Shown: positions 46,374 through 55,251, numbered from the stretch's first letter. The stretch: 64,000 nt of DNA from [Clostridium] celerecrescens 18A (GCF_002797975.1 NZ_PGET01000001.1:3913501-3977500), one strand, 5' to 3'. The notes: generated from the sequence alone by a model not told the origin. Made by a program: numbers and translations.

Positions 46374-47528
46374 TTAAGGTGCTACACTGTCAAGCATTGC
46401 CTGATACTCGGCCTCATCCGCAAAATCATAGTAAGATTTCACTGACTTTTCGCCACTGACGATCTTGGACTGTGCCTCTTTCATCTTCTGACGCACTTCT
46501 TCCGGAACGGTTTCTTTGAAGAAATCATTATCAACATATCCAACGGAACTTTCTGACAGACCCAGACGGTTTACTTTCTTCCATACATCTTTTCCAGCCT
46601 CAACATCATGGAAAAATGATACAAATGAATCACCGACATTTTTCAGCATGGAGGTTAAAATCACATCGGCAAGTTCCGGATTCTCAGAATTTTTATAATA
46701 CTGATACTGATCAGAATCCACACCAATTGCCCAGGTGTTCAGTTCTTTACAGGCTTCAAACAAACCACCACCGGCTCCTCCGGCCACCTGATAGAATACA
46801 TCGGCTTTTTTATCTCTTGCCTGAGAGAGACAAAGCTCTTTCATCTTGGCCGGATCCGTCCAGGAACCAACTGCTGCCTTAACAACTTTGCATTCCGGAT
46901 CGTAATCCTGAACACCATTTACAAAACCGGTGACAAAGTCAGCAATAACCGGATTATCCATTCCCACATTAACTGCTACTACTTTTGATTCAGACATACC
47001 GGCTGCCAGCTGTCCTACCATGTAAGAACCCTCATTCTGGGCATAGAAAATCAGAGCCATGTTTTCCGGTATCTCAGATTCATCCATAGAATCATCAAAA
47101 CATACAAACTTAATCTCCGGATATTCCTTCGCCAAGCGGATTAAAATATCACGATACGTAGAGGATGCCACAATATATTCATAGCCTTCGTCAATGGTAT
47201 CCAGCATGGCATCTTCCCATTTATCCGCTTTTGTCTCATCGCCGGCTTCAACCGTCTTGCAATCCCAGCCTTCCGAACGCAGAATTTTCATTCCCTCTTC
47301 ACCGGAATCGTTAAAAGACTTGTCCCCCAGATTTCCTACAATATAGGCAATCCGCCCTTTTTCGCCGTCTTTTGCAGCCGGAGCCCCGCTTTCGGTTTTC
47401 GTTTCCTGGCTTCCGGTATCAACTGCACTTGATGATTTTGTTGTTCCTCCTGAACCACAGGCTGTAAGACCTGCTGCCATTGCCATGGCTATCACAACCG
47501 CGATTACTTTCTTTACACTTTTTTTCAT
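46374..47528 (-). CDS. bmpA: BMP-family nucleoside-binding lipoprotein
   Basis: This 384-residue lipoprotein has a signal ending in the lipobox GLTACG. The mature domain is of the Bmp family (PnrA-like purine nucleoside receptor), with IAYIVGNLGDKSFNDSGEEGM, VFYQVAGGAGGGLFEAC and AIGVDSDQYQYY. It starts 40 bp after the MATE gene and feeds the NupO/P/Q importer. Ligand: nucleosides, by family and by neighbours. Confidence 0.93.
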   Translation of the reverse strand: MKKSVKKVIAVVIAMAMAAGLTACGSGGTTKSSSAVDTGSQETKTESGAPAAKDGEKGRIAYIVGNLGDKSFNDSGEEGMKILRSEGWDCKTVEAGDETKADKWEDAMLDTIDEGYEYIVASSTYRDILIRLAKEYPEIKFVCFDDSMDESEIPENMALIFYAQNEGSYMVGQLAAGMSESKVVAVNVGMDNPVIADFVTGFVNGVQDYDPECKVVKAAVGSWTDPAKMKELCLSQARDKKADVFYQVAGGAGGGLFEACKELNTWAIGVDSDQYQYYKNSENPELADVILTSMLKNVGDSFVSFFHDVEAGKDVWKKVNRLGLSESSVGYVDNDFFKETVPEEVRQKMKEAQSKIVSGEKSVKSYYDFADEAEYQAMLDSVAP

Positions 47529-47568
47529 ATAAATCCTCCTCTTTTTTGTTTGATTTCTTGCTTTATTT

Positions 47569-48948
47569 TCAGCACGACGTCAGGTTGCGAATCCATTTCA
47601 TGGATCGAATCCGCCAAACTCCCACCAGTGCTTCTAATACAATATTAAATTTAATGATTCCAATCACCGCTGCCGCCGGCCAGTCGAAGACAAAAGCGCC
47701 TAATGATGCCAGGGGTATGGTAATCAGCCACATCGTAAAGATATCCGTAACCAGCCCAGTCTTCCCGTCTCCCCCGGCCCGCAGAGTGGCAATGATTCCG
47801 GTCATCTCCACACCAGAAAACGGCCAGATCAGTGCCAGAATCGCCATAAATTGTATGGCATAAGCCCGGGTCTCATCGGTCAGCCGGTAAAGCTTTGTAA
47901 ACGGTATCCCAAACAGAATCATTATCATACCCAGTATCGTCCCTCCGACAAAGCCAAGAGCCAGAACACTGTAAGCCTGCTTTTTAATCTCCGTCTTTTT
48001 CATACCCGATCCGATCGCTTTACCAATCACAACACTGCTGGCTTGCAGAATTCCATTCATGACGCAGGCAACCAATTGGTAGAATGTGTTTGCAATATTA
48101 TATCCGCCGACTACACTGATGCTCATCTGACCGGTGATAGCACTTCCTGCTGTCGTTCCCGTTGACCAGATGAACTCATGGACAACAATCGGAATACCAA
48201 TCAAGTAAAAATTCCTGCTTAACCGTTTGTCCGATTTCAGCAAATCTCTTACTTTCATCTGAATTCTTTTTTCCTTCTTAAAGACAAATACTACCAGGAT
48301 AGTAAATTCCACCAATCTGGCAATCACGGCGCCCAGGGCCGCCCCCTGAATCCCCATACCAGGAAATCCGAACTTACCAAAAATCAGACAATAATCCAGC
48401 AAAATATTTATCGGATATGAAATCACATTGGCAATAAATGATATCTTAACCTGTTCAATTCCCCGGCAACAGGCAAACATCATAGTGCTCATGCCACACG
48501 GAAGATACATGAAAGCCGCGATCCGCAGGTAAGAAGTCCCCAATTCGATGATAGTAGGGTCACTGCTGTAAATCCGCATAAATATCTGTGGAAATGTCAG
48601 TACCAGAAGTGAAATCACTGTTCCGAAAACAGCAACTGCCCGGATACCTGTCGCAAATAGTATTCTTATCTCTTCCTTGCCCTGGCGCCCCCAATATTGA
48701 GCAACCAGTACGCAGCATCCGGCTGAAAAGCCATTGCATAAAGTATAAAAAATAAAAAATATCTGCTGTGCCTGGGAAACTGCTGACATTTGTACCTGGT
48801 CAATTCGTCCCAGCATAATGCTGTCTGCCGTATCGACACTAACCCGCAGAAATTGTTGCAGAATGATGGGTACCCCTAACATTAGGATCCTGGAATAAAA
48901 CTGAGCCTCCCTAATAACTGGAAAGTTTATTCTTTTTACTAAACTCAT
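47569..48948 (-). CDS. MATE-family transporter inside the nucleoside operon
   Basis: This 459-residue MATE exporter has two MatE repeats (ILMLGVPIILQQFLRVSVDTADSIMLGR in the first; a second from about residue 235). It overlaps the nucleoside hydrolase gene by 4 bp (ATGA), so it is translated with it. MATE proteins export organic cations or drugs; in this setting it may expel surplus nucleobases or toxic analogues (inference). It resembles the first MATE gene of the window (307-1695) only in family. Confidence 0.9.
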   Translation of the reverse strand: MSLVKRINFPVIREAQFYSRILMLGVPIILQQFLRVSVDTADSIMLGRIDQVQMSAVSQAQQIFFIFYTLCNGFSAGCCVLVAQYWGRQGKEEIRILFATGIRAVAVFGTVISLLVLTFPQIFMRIYSSDPTIIELGTSYLRIAAFMYLPCGMSTMMFACCRGIEQVKISFIANVISYPINILLDYCLIFGKFGFPGMGIQGAALGAVIARLVEFTILVVFVFKKEKRIQMKVRDLLKSDKRLSRNFYLIGIPIVVHEFIWSTGTTAGSAITGQMSISVVGGYNIANTFYQLVACVMNGILQASSVVIGKAIGSGMKKTEIKKQAYSVLALGFVGGTILGMIMILFGIPFTKLYRLTDETRAYAIQFMAILALIWPFSGVEMTGIIATLRAGGDGKTGLVTDIFTMWLITIPLASLGAFVFDWPAAAVIGIIKFNIVLEALVGVWRIRSMKWIRNLTSC

Positions 48949-49880
48949 AGTTCACGGCTGTTTCCAATGCAGCCAATCAACCACTCCTTAAATAAATCGA
49001 CATGGATATCCATTGCTACTTTCACATTGGGCTTCCGGCCTAGTTTATTTCTTAAATCTACTGCCGTATGTCCCACTGTATAAGAATCCATACACTCAAC
49101 ATCGACAAAGTAATCATTACATATCAGACACTGCGGACACAATGCAGCAGCCAGAGCCAGGGCATCATGCATCACCGCAGCTTCGCCGCCTTTTTCATGC
49201 CGTCTGAACATATAATCCAGAATATCGGCTGTCAGCAGCGCAGCTCTCGTTCCCATACTTCTTAAAACTTCTGCATCCTGATGATTCATAATTGCCAGTT
49301 CCGTCACATCCAGGCCAACCATAGTGCAGGGAATCCCGGATGCCAGAACCAGCCTGGCGGCAACCGGATCCACCCAGATATTAAATTCAGATGCGGTGGA
49401 AACATTCCCTCCTTTTACCGCCCCACCCATAAACCAGATGTGCTTGATCTTTTCTGCAATATCCGGATAAAGCGAAAGAGCAATCGCAATATTGGTCATC
49501 GGACCTATGACAAGCAGTTCCAACTCACCATTCCGTTCATCTGCGTACCGGCGGATCACCTCAATTGCATTTTCTTTTGCAAAATCACTGTCCACGGCAG
49601 TTGGCAGTACAATATCGCCAAGCCCTGTCCGGCCGTGAGTGTCACCATAGTACGGCGCTCTTAGAAACAGGGGCTTCTCAGCTCCCCGGGCAACCATAAT
49701 ATCAGCGCCAAGATACTCCATCAGGTTCAGATTATTCTGTGAGGTGTACTGGTGCGATACATTACCATTTACCGAAGTAATAGCCGCCAGTTCAATCTCC
49801 TGGCTGTATAAAGCAGCTATAATCGCAATTGCATCATCAGTTCCCGTATCACAGTCAATAATAAATGTTCTCTTTGCCAT
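48945..49880 (-). CDS. Nucleoside hydrolase, first gene of the nucleoside operon
   Basis: This 311-residue enzyme starts MAKRTFIIDCDTGTDDAIA, the calcium-binding signature of the inosine-uridine nucleoside hydrolase family. EFNIWVDPVAARLVLASG and LLVIGPMTNIAIALSL follow. The ATG at 49880 has GAGGTTGACGGCA upstream; a second in-frame ATG at 49901 is a weaker option. It is the promoter-proximal gene of the operon, overlapped by the MATE gene. Confidence 0.92.
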   Translation of the reverse strand: MAKRTFIIDCDTGTDDAIAIIAALYSQEIELAAITSVNGNVSHQYTSQNNLNLMEYLGADIMVARGAEKPLFLRAPYYGDTHGRTGLGDIVLPTAVDSDFAKENAIEVIRRYADERNGELELLVIGPMTNIAIALSLYPDIAEKIKHIWFMGGAVKGGNVSTASEFNIWVDPVAARLVLASGIPCTMVGLDVTELAIMNHQDAEVLRSMGTRAALLTADILDYMFRRHEKGGEAAVMHDALALAAALCPQCLICNDYFVDVECMDSYTVGHTAVDLRNKLGRKPNVKVAMDIHVDLFKEWLIGCIGNSREL

Positions 49881-49930
49881 TGCCGTCAACCTCGCTTCCA
49901 TCTTATTCCTTTGAACTATTTTAATAGGAT

Positions 49931-49988
49931 AACGCTTTCCGAAAGTGTTTATTTTATTAAATAATATCACCTTTTTTGCATTTGTCAA
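49931..49988 (-). promoter_or_regulatory. Promoter and LacI-type operator of the nucleoside operon
   Basis: On the minus strand -35 TTGACA (49988-49983), a 16-bp spacer and -10 TATTAT (49966-49961) face the nucleoside operon. Just downstream lies the near-palindrome AACGCTTTCCGAAAGTGTT (49931-49949; 16 of 19 positions symmetric), the sort of sequence LacI-family proteins bind as a roadblock. The LacI-ribokinase gene across the gap is its obvious partner. Confidence 0.65.
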
Positions 49989-50072
49989 TTACTATTATAT
50001 ATTTTTAATAAAAATATACTTTACGAAAACTATTTATTATGTACTTTTTTACATCTTTCCCTATCTTCGTCG

Positions 50073-50101
50073 TTGACAAATATATCTTTCTGTATCATAA
50101 T
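50073..50101 (+). promoter_or_regulatory. Promoter of the LacI-ribokinase gene
   Basis: TTGACA (50073-50078), a 17-bp spacer and CATAAT (50096-50101) give a start near 50108, about 24 bases before the ATG. A second weak LacI-like sequence (TTTACGAAAAC at 50019-50029) lies upstream. Confidence 0.65.
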
Positions 50102-50131
50102 TCATTTATAACAATGAAATGGAGAGTTCTC

Positions 50132-50781
50132 ATGACAATCAAAGAAATTGCCCAATTAGCGGGTGTATCGATATCAACCGTTTCAAAAATCGTAAACGGC
50201 AAGGATGACAGCATTAATCCAAAAACACGAGAGCGTGTTCTCGAGATTGTAAAAGAATATAACTATACTCCTTATGCCAGTGTCAAACTTGTTTCTGAGG
50301 CCAAGACTTTTGTATTGGGGGTATTACTTAATTCCTTCACCAGATCGAGCCTGTTTTTAAATGGCGCTATTGCTGTTGCTCAAAAAAACGGCTATGGACT
50401 TCTGGTCTACGACAGTCTGGGGTCACTGGAAACCGAACTAAAAAACATCACTACACTATGTAAAAGCCAGGTAGACGGTGTAATCTGGGAACCGGTGAAT
50501 AACGAAAGCAAAGAACAAGTGCATTATTTTAAAAAATATAAAATTGAAGTCTGCCTCATTAATGCCCCATTTGACTCGAATCATTATTTTATCGATTTTA
50601 CCCAAATCAGCTATGAGGCGACCAAACTCCTCCTTTCTTATGGTCATACAAAAGTAGGCTGCCTGATCAGGCGTGGCAGTATCCGATCAAAATTAGCCCT
50701 TGAAGGTTTCAAAAAGTGTCTTCTCGAACATGGGATTCCTTTTCGGGATAACATGATTCTTCCCGAGGAAAAGTTTGAAAC
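50132..50781 (+). pseudogene. 5' part of an interrupted LacI-ribokinase fusion gene
   Basis: The ATG at 50132 starts MTIKEIAQLAGVSISTVSKIVNGKDDSI, the LacI-family helix-turn-helix. The ligand-binding domain follows (TFVLGVLLNSFTRSSLF, DGVIWEPVNNES) and breaks at residue 216-217, where the IS110 element begins. Reading on into the element adds only KK before a stop at 50789-50791. The truncated protein keeps DNA binding but loses the second half of the core, so it should not sense ligand normally. Confidence 0.9.
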
Positions 50782-50784
50782 TAA
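50780..50784. repeat. Left 5-bp repeat (ACTAA) flanking the IS110 element
   Basis: ACTAA at 50780-50784 recurs at 52377-52381. The exact junction is ambiguous within these five bases. The repeat contains the core dinucleotide at which IS110-type recombination would occur. Confidence 0.7.
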
Positions 50785-50874
50785 AAAGTAGTGGGTAGTC
50801 AATAAAATGGCGTATAGCAAACAAGCCATTCACGATTAGTGGATGAAAAAATAGTTACTATTATAGAATCAGGA

Positions 50875-52128
50875 TTAAACAGTTACAGCAGGATCATCAA
50901 TGATTGTGTAACCTCTTTTCCTGAACAGTTCCAGAGCCTGTGACCTTGTCAGAATCTTGGATTCATTGACAGGGCGATGCTCTAAAAAACCTTCAGAGGT
51001 ATATGGCTCCAGCTTGCTTAAGATGTTCCAGATAGCGGTCAGGAGCATCTTGCAGACAGCAATGACAGCCTTTTTGTGTCCCCTGCGGGTTTTGATTCTG
51101 TGATACCTTTCTTTGAATTCAGGATGCTTTTTGGATTTGAGAAGTGCATTGGCAATCTGAACAAGAAGAGGTTTCAAATAACAGCCGGCGCGGGAAATAC
51201 GTGTGGATTTCACTTTTCCTGCACTCTGGTCATTGCGTGGACAGCAACCAGCCCATGAGACGAGATTCTTAGATGACTCAAACACCGACATGTCGGGACC
51301 AATCTCAGAGAGAATGGCAATAGCGGTCATCGGATTTTTATCGAATCCGGGAATGGTGTAAAGCAAATCCAGAACAGCAGAAAAGGGATCCACAAGCAGA
51401 AGTATTTCCTGCTCGATTTCCTTTTTGTGGGCTTCAAGCTCATCGATGTGTGCGAGACATTGACGAAGCTTGACAGCCTGCTCAGGGGAAATGGCACCGT
51501 CAACGGCAGCCTGTATTTCTTCAACAGGGGTCTTGCATCGTCTATCGACAAAGGGAGCAACATCAAACGTTTTGCCCGGATGGTCGAGCATGTAATTGGT
51601 AATGGAACGGGAAGATTTACCAAAAACATCGCTGAAAACATCATCAAGTTTTAAGTTGGAAACAGTAAGACAGTTCTGAGCCCGGTTTTTTTCACCGGTC
51701 AGCATGTTGGTAAGCTTGAAGCGATAGCGTATCAGGTCACGAAGCTGACGGATTTCAGGGGAAGGAATAAAACTGGGTTTGATCATGTCACACATGAAAA
51801 GGTCACAAATCCATTTGGCATCTTTTCGGTCGGTCTTATTGCCTTTCTGAGGTTTGGTGTATTTGGGATGGGCAAGTGTAACAAAACAGGTTTTTTCAAG
51901 GATGTTAAAGACCGGGATCCAAAACTTACCGGAAGATTCCATACAGACTTCAGAACAGTTATATTTAGCAAGCCAGTCAGCTAAGTCTCTAAGACCTTTA
52001 GAAAAGGAAGAGAAGCGGGCTTGCTTATAATCGGTCCGTCCGTTTGTATCAGTGATACCGATACAGGCATAAATCCAGGTTTTGTGGACATCAAGACCAC
52101 AACAGATTTTACGAAAGATTTTGAACAT
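50875..52128 (-). CDS. IS110-family DEDD transposase
   Basis: This 417-residue recombinase has an N-terminal RuvC-like DEDD domain with D13 (GLDVHK), E64 (CMESSG), D100 and D103 (NKTDRKDAKW). A coiled middle follows (about 215-245; EQAVKLRQCLAHIDELEAHKKEIEQ). The C-terminal Transposase_20 domain (about 255-345) has TIPGFDKNPMTAIAILSEIG, WAGCCPRNDQSAGK with the catalytic serine at 302, and STRISRAGCYLKPLL. AGGAGG precedes the ATG. All key residues are present, so it is probably active. IS110 enzymes are guided by an RNA encoded in the element. Confidence 0.96.
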   Translation of the reverse strand: MFKIFRKICCGLDVHKTWIYACIGITDTNGRTDYKQARFSSFSKGLRDLADWLAKYNCSEVCMESSGKFWIPVFNILEKTCFVTLAHPKYTKPQKGNKTDRKDAKWICDLFMCDMIKPSFIPSPEIRQLRDLIRYRFKLTNMLTGEKNRAQNCLTVSNLKLDDVFSDVFGKSSRSITNYMLDHPGKTFDVAPFVDRRCKTPVEEIQAAVDGAISPEQAVKLRQCLAHIDELEAHKKEIEQEILLLVDPFSAVLDLLYTIPGFDKNPMTAIAILSEIGPDMSVFESSKNLVSWAGCCPRNDQSAGKVKSTRISRAGCYLKPLLVQIANALLKSKKHPEFKERYHRIKTRRGHKKAVIAVCKMLLTAIWNILSKLEPYTSEGFLEHRPVNESKILTRSQALELFRKRGYTIIDDPAVTV

Positions 52129-52129
52129 A

Positions 52130-52356
52130 GAATACCTCCTGCAAAAATATTAGCAGTGCTGGCAGGGACTGGCCGTCCGGCGAAATCGAGTCAACTTCGG
52201 AAGAGATAAGTTTACGGGCTGTTTGTTAGCGCCATTCATTGATGCCTTAACGGACGGCCGACACCATATAACGATACGGGGTTGCCGCTATAGAGCCCCG
52301 CCACTCACCTCCCCGGGTTCTGTAGTATGCCAGCGGCCTGCAAAAGGAGTATAACA
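52130..52356 (-). ncRNA. Putative IS110 bridge RNA with its promoter
   Basis: On the minus strand an extended -10 TGTTATACT (52356-52348) lies close to the element's 5' end. The downstream 200 nt are GC-rich and highly paired, in contrast to the AT-rich end. CGGACGGCC (52251-52259) pairs perfectly with GGCCGTCCG (52171-52179) around a 71-nt internal region; CGGGG (52277-52281) / CCCCG (52296-52300) is a second hairpin. The position 5' of the transposase fits the IS110 subgroup, where the bridge RNA is made from the left-end non-coding region. Guide segments could not be assigned by eye. Confidence 0.6.
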
Positions 52357-52376
52357 CAAAAACAACAAGCGAGAGT

Positions 52377-52381
52377 ACTAA
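52377..52381. repeat. Right 5-bp repeat (ACTAA) flanking the IS110 element
   Basis: This is the second copy of ACTAA, identical to 50780-50784; see that entry. Confidence 0.7.
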
Positions 52382-53717
52382 GGGGCAAAACTGTTTCATA
52401 ACCCCATTGGTGCCTTTCGCAGAAAGGCGGATTTATAACGATGAATGGCACAATCAGATCTTTGCACATTTACTGACCGGCATTATCAGTACCCATTTTA
52501 CTTCCGCTCAATTGCTGGTAGAAGATTTAGAAAAGAAAAGACTGCAGATGCCATATAACCTTTCACTAATCAGCTTAAGGGATGATCTGCGGGGGATTAC
52601 CCAGCCTTCAAAAATATCCAGCATCCGCATTCCTAATTATGAATTTGGTTCTTTTGTTTGTGAACGTCTCATTGAAAAATGCGAAAAGAGGCAGTTCCAT
52701 ACAGAAAATTTCCAGACCGCTTATCCGTTAGAGAACACACACAGCCTGGATGTTCCTTATTTTTCCCAGACCAAGCAGATTGTTGTGGTCGGAAGTATAA
52801 ACATAGATGTAATCCTGAATGTAACCGAGCTGCCGCAGCCAGGCCAGGTTGCCAGTACAAATACCAGCTTTACCAGCCCCGGCGGAAAAGGTGCCAATCA
52901 GGCCGTCGCTGTCGCCAAGCTGGGACATCAAGTGTCCCTGATTGGAAAAGTAGGTAACGATTACGACTCGGCTCTTGTTTATTCCATCATAGAAGAAAAC
53001 CACGTAAACACTCTGGGAATCCTACGCGACCCCCAGGCCGAGACCGGCAAAGCATATATCCACCTTCAGGACAACGGCGAAAGCACGATTACAATTTTGA
53101 ACGGTGCCAACGAAACTCTATGCCCGGAAGAAATCCTGATGCATAAGGATCTCTTCCAAAATACCAGCTATTGCTTATTACAAACGGAAATCCCGGAAAA
53201 TGCCGTCGAAGCAGCCGCCCATCTGGCTCATGAATGCGGTGTAAAAACCATCCTGAAACCAGCTGTAATGAAACAGTTACACACGTCCTTAATGAAATAC
53301 ATCGATATCTTTGTGCCAAATAAGACAGAAGCAGAGCTGCTATGTCCGGAAGAAACCACAATTGAGGAAAAAGCAGAAGCATTTATCAGGCATGGTGCAA
53401 AATCCGTTATTATTACCCTAGGACATTTGGGATGTTATATCAAAGATCCGACTTTTACCGGATACCTGCCAGCGGTTCATTTTTCAACGATTGATACCAC
53501 TGGAGCCGCCGATGCTTTCATTGGTGCATTGGCAGCTTACTTAACTGATGGGTATCCGATTGAGCACGCTGCCCGAATCGCAACCTATGCTGCCGCCTTC
53601 AGCGTTGCCAGACAAGGCGTTATACCTGCACTGATCGACCGCAATTCGCTGGAAGCTTACATCAAAAAAATGGAACCCGACATTATTCAGTTTGGAAATA
53701 GGGAGGATATTACATGA
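52379..53717 (+). pseudogene. 3' part of the interrupted LacI-ribokinase fusion gene
   Basis: The frame enters from the element end without a stop. It encodes the rest of the LacI core (TGIISTHFTSAQLLVEDLEKK, PYNLSLISLRDD) and then a full ribokinase domain: QIVVVGSINIDVILNVTELP, GGKGANQAVAVAKLG, and DTTGAADAFIGAL in place of the usual GAGD. A TTG at 52407 could start a free ribokinase-containing fragment, but no strong ribosome site is seen. The stop overlaps the next gene by 4 bp. In the intact state this was a 662-residue repressor with a C-terminal kinase, a known architecture in the LacI family. Confidence 0.88.
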
Positions 53718-54985
53718 GAATAAAAAAACAGATGCTGACCGTTTCCTTAGAAAAACAAAAACTAGAATTAAAAGAGCTGGGCCGGACACTTTTTGCCTGT
53801 CCTGAAGTTGGATTTAAGGAAGAAAAGACCTCCGCTTATCTCCTGTCATTTTTTCAAAAAAACGGAATCTCCTGTCAGGGTAATCAATCCCTGACCGGTG
53901 TCCGCGCAGAAATCGGAGAGCGAAATGGCTCCGGTTATCACATTGCCCTGGTCGCCGATATGGATGCTGTTTATGCCGGTAACGGCGATAAAAAACAAGC
54001 GATTCACTCCTGCGGCCACAGCATCCAAGTTGCCGATATGGCTTTTTCCATGAAGCTGATAAAAGAAAGCGGACTGCTGGATGAAACCGGGGGCAGCGTT
54101 ACTTTTATCGCAACCCCCGCCGAAGAATTCATTGATCTCGATTATCGGGAAGCCCTTGTACAGGCAGGAAAAGTTCGTTTTTATTCAGGAAAGCAGAATC
54201 TGATTGCAGATGGTTTCTTTGATGACATTGACTGCATTATATCAGCTCATGTTAATAGCGAAGAACATACCCTCTTTGATATCGGCAGCAGCCTTACTGG
54301 TTTTACAAAAAAGCGAATTATTTTTACCGGGCAGGCAGCACATTCCGGAGCATTGGCACACCAGGGGCGCAATGCAATGCATGGAGCCGCGTTATTTATG
54401 AATGCATTGTCCTTTTTAAAGGAACAGTTTCCACCAGAAAAGGGAATTCACATTGCTCCGATCATCACAGCATGCAGCGGCAGTGTAAACACCGTCCCAG
54501 ACCAGGCTGTTTTAGAGACCTATATCCGGGCCAATTCGATCAGCAGCCTTCTTGAAGCCAGCCTGTCACTGGATAGCTGTGCCAGTCATTGTGCTCATGC
54601 ACTTAATTTAAAAAGTTCGATTGAAAATCAGACCGGATATATGCCGCTTCAACAGTCTGAGCCGCTGCTTAAAGTTGTTTACCAGAATATGCTCAACGTT
54701 TGCCCGCCCGAACTGATTCTTAAAAATCAAGTTTCCGGAGCCTCCGGTGACATTGGTGATTTGAGTTACCTCATCCCCTCCGTGCAATTCGGTTTTTCCG
54801 GTATTGAGGGACAGATCCACAGTGCCAATTTCAAGATTCGTGATGAAGAAAATGTCTACACAAATGTGGTTCAAGTGGTTTTAGGAACTATATATGATCT
54901 GCTGACCAAGAAAGAACTACAGATAAAATATGATGATTATGAAATTCGTAAAAATACATACTTAACGGACTGGCTGGGGATTTAA
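53714..54985 (+). CDS. M20-family metal-dependent amidohydrolase
   Basis: This 423-residue enzyme belongs to the M20D amidohydrolases (AbgB/hippurate hydrolase type). Metal ligands appear in VADMDAVY, HSCGHSIQVADM, ATPAEEF and the later H in SAHVNSEEH; the C-terminal domain ends with GIEGQIHSANFKI. The ATG overlaps the LacI-ribokinase stop (ATGA), so it was co-translated with it; the IS element upstream may now reduce its expression. The substrate is unknown; a carbamoyl or N-acyl compound is typical. Confidence 0.85.
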   Translation: MRIKKQMLTVSLEKQKLELKELGRTLFACPEVGFKEEKTSAYLLSFFQKNGISCQGNQSLTGVRAEIGERNGSGYHIALVADMDAVYAGNGDKKQAIHSCGHSIQVADMAFSMKLIKESGLLDETGGSVTFIATPAEEFIDLDYREALVQAGKVRFYSGKQNLIADGFFDDIDCIISAHVNSEEHTLFDIGSSLTGFTKKRIIFTGQAAHSGALAHQGRNAMHGAALFMNALSFLKEQFPPEKGIHIAPIITACSGSVNTVPDQAVLETYIRANSISSLLEASLSLDSCASHCAHALNLKSSIENQTGYMPLQQSEPLLKVVYQNMLNVCPPELILKNQVSGASGDIGDLSYLIPSVQFGFSGIEGQIHSANFKIRDEENVYTNVVQVVLGTIYDLLTKKELQIKYDDYEIRKNTYLTDWLGI

Positions 54986-55251
54986 AAAGATTTTTTAGCC
55001 CATAATTTTCTTCTAAATCAGCTATGATACTGTTCTCCATACAAGAACCTCCTTCTTTTAGACATCCCGCTATTACTACAATAAGAGTATATAAAATTAA
55101 ATACGTATCATAATTGCCATATTCTCCTTACCAGTTAGCCTACTACCACTAACAAGCGAAACAGCTAAACAATGTAACCATAAACAAGGTCAACAAAAAA
55201 GGGCCCCGCACTCTCATGTGAGGTCCTTTTCTATCACCGAACATCTTTAAA
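54986..55251. other. Intergenic region holding the second dispersed repeat
   Basis: A repeat copy lies at 55195-55240. Upstream of it I see only AT-rich sequence. The plus-strand M20 gene and the minus-strand GyrI-like gene converge here. Confidence 0.4.
55195..55240. repeat. Dispersed terminator-containing repeat, copy 2
   Basis: AAAAAAGGGCCCCGCACTCT through ATGTGAGGTCCTTTT is nearly the same as 34255-34290. On the minus strand it ends in CCCTTTTTTG and probably terminates the GyrI-like gene. Confidence 0.6.

Larger units (their letters stand above)
50782..52378 (-). mobile_element. IS110-family insertion sequence, about 1597 bp
   Basis: The element carries one transposase gene on the minus strand. 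Deletion of 1597 bp between the two ACTAA repeats rejoins the flanks in frame as ...EEKFETKGQNCF..., giving one LacI-ribokinase ORF of 662 codons. No terminal inverted repeats or conventional target duplication are evident, as expected for IS110. About 90 bp lie between the transposase stop and the left end, and about 250 bp between the transposase start and the right end, the latter holding the putative bridge RNA. Confidence 0.85.

Noticed and set aside
48945..49988. A longer start for the first nucleoside hydrolase at 49988
   Set aside because: The added 36 residues have no family match and would cross the operator and promoter; the start at 49880 has a ribosome site and begins at the conserved motif.
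52130..52378. Guide segments of the putative bridge RNA matching the target flanks
   Set aside because: I compared the RNA with both strands of the flanks and element ends and found only short matches (for example AAACT). None was long enough or at consistent loop positions to claim.
50780..52381. The element ends as simple target-site duplications of an IS with inverted repeats
   Set aside because: There are no terminal inverted repeats, the transposase is DEDD-type, and the 5-bp identity is better read as core sequence shared by target and element ends.
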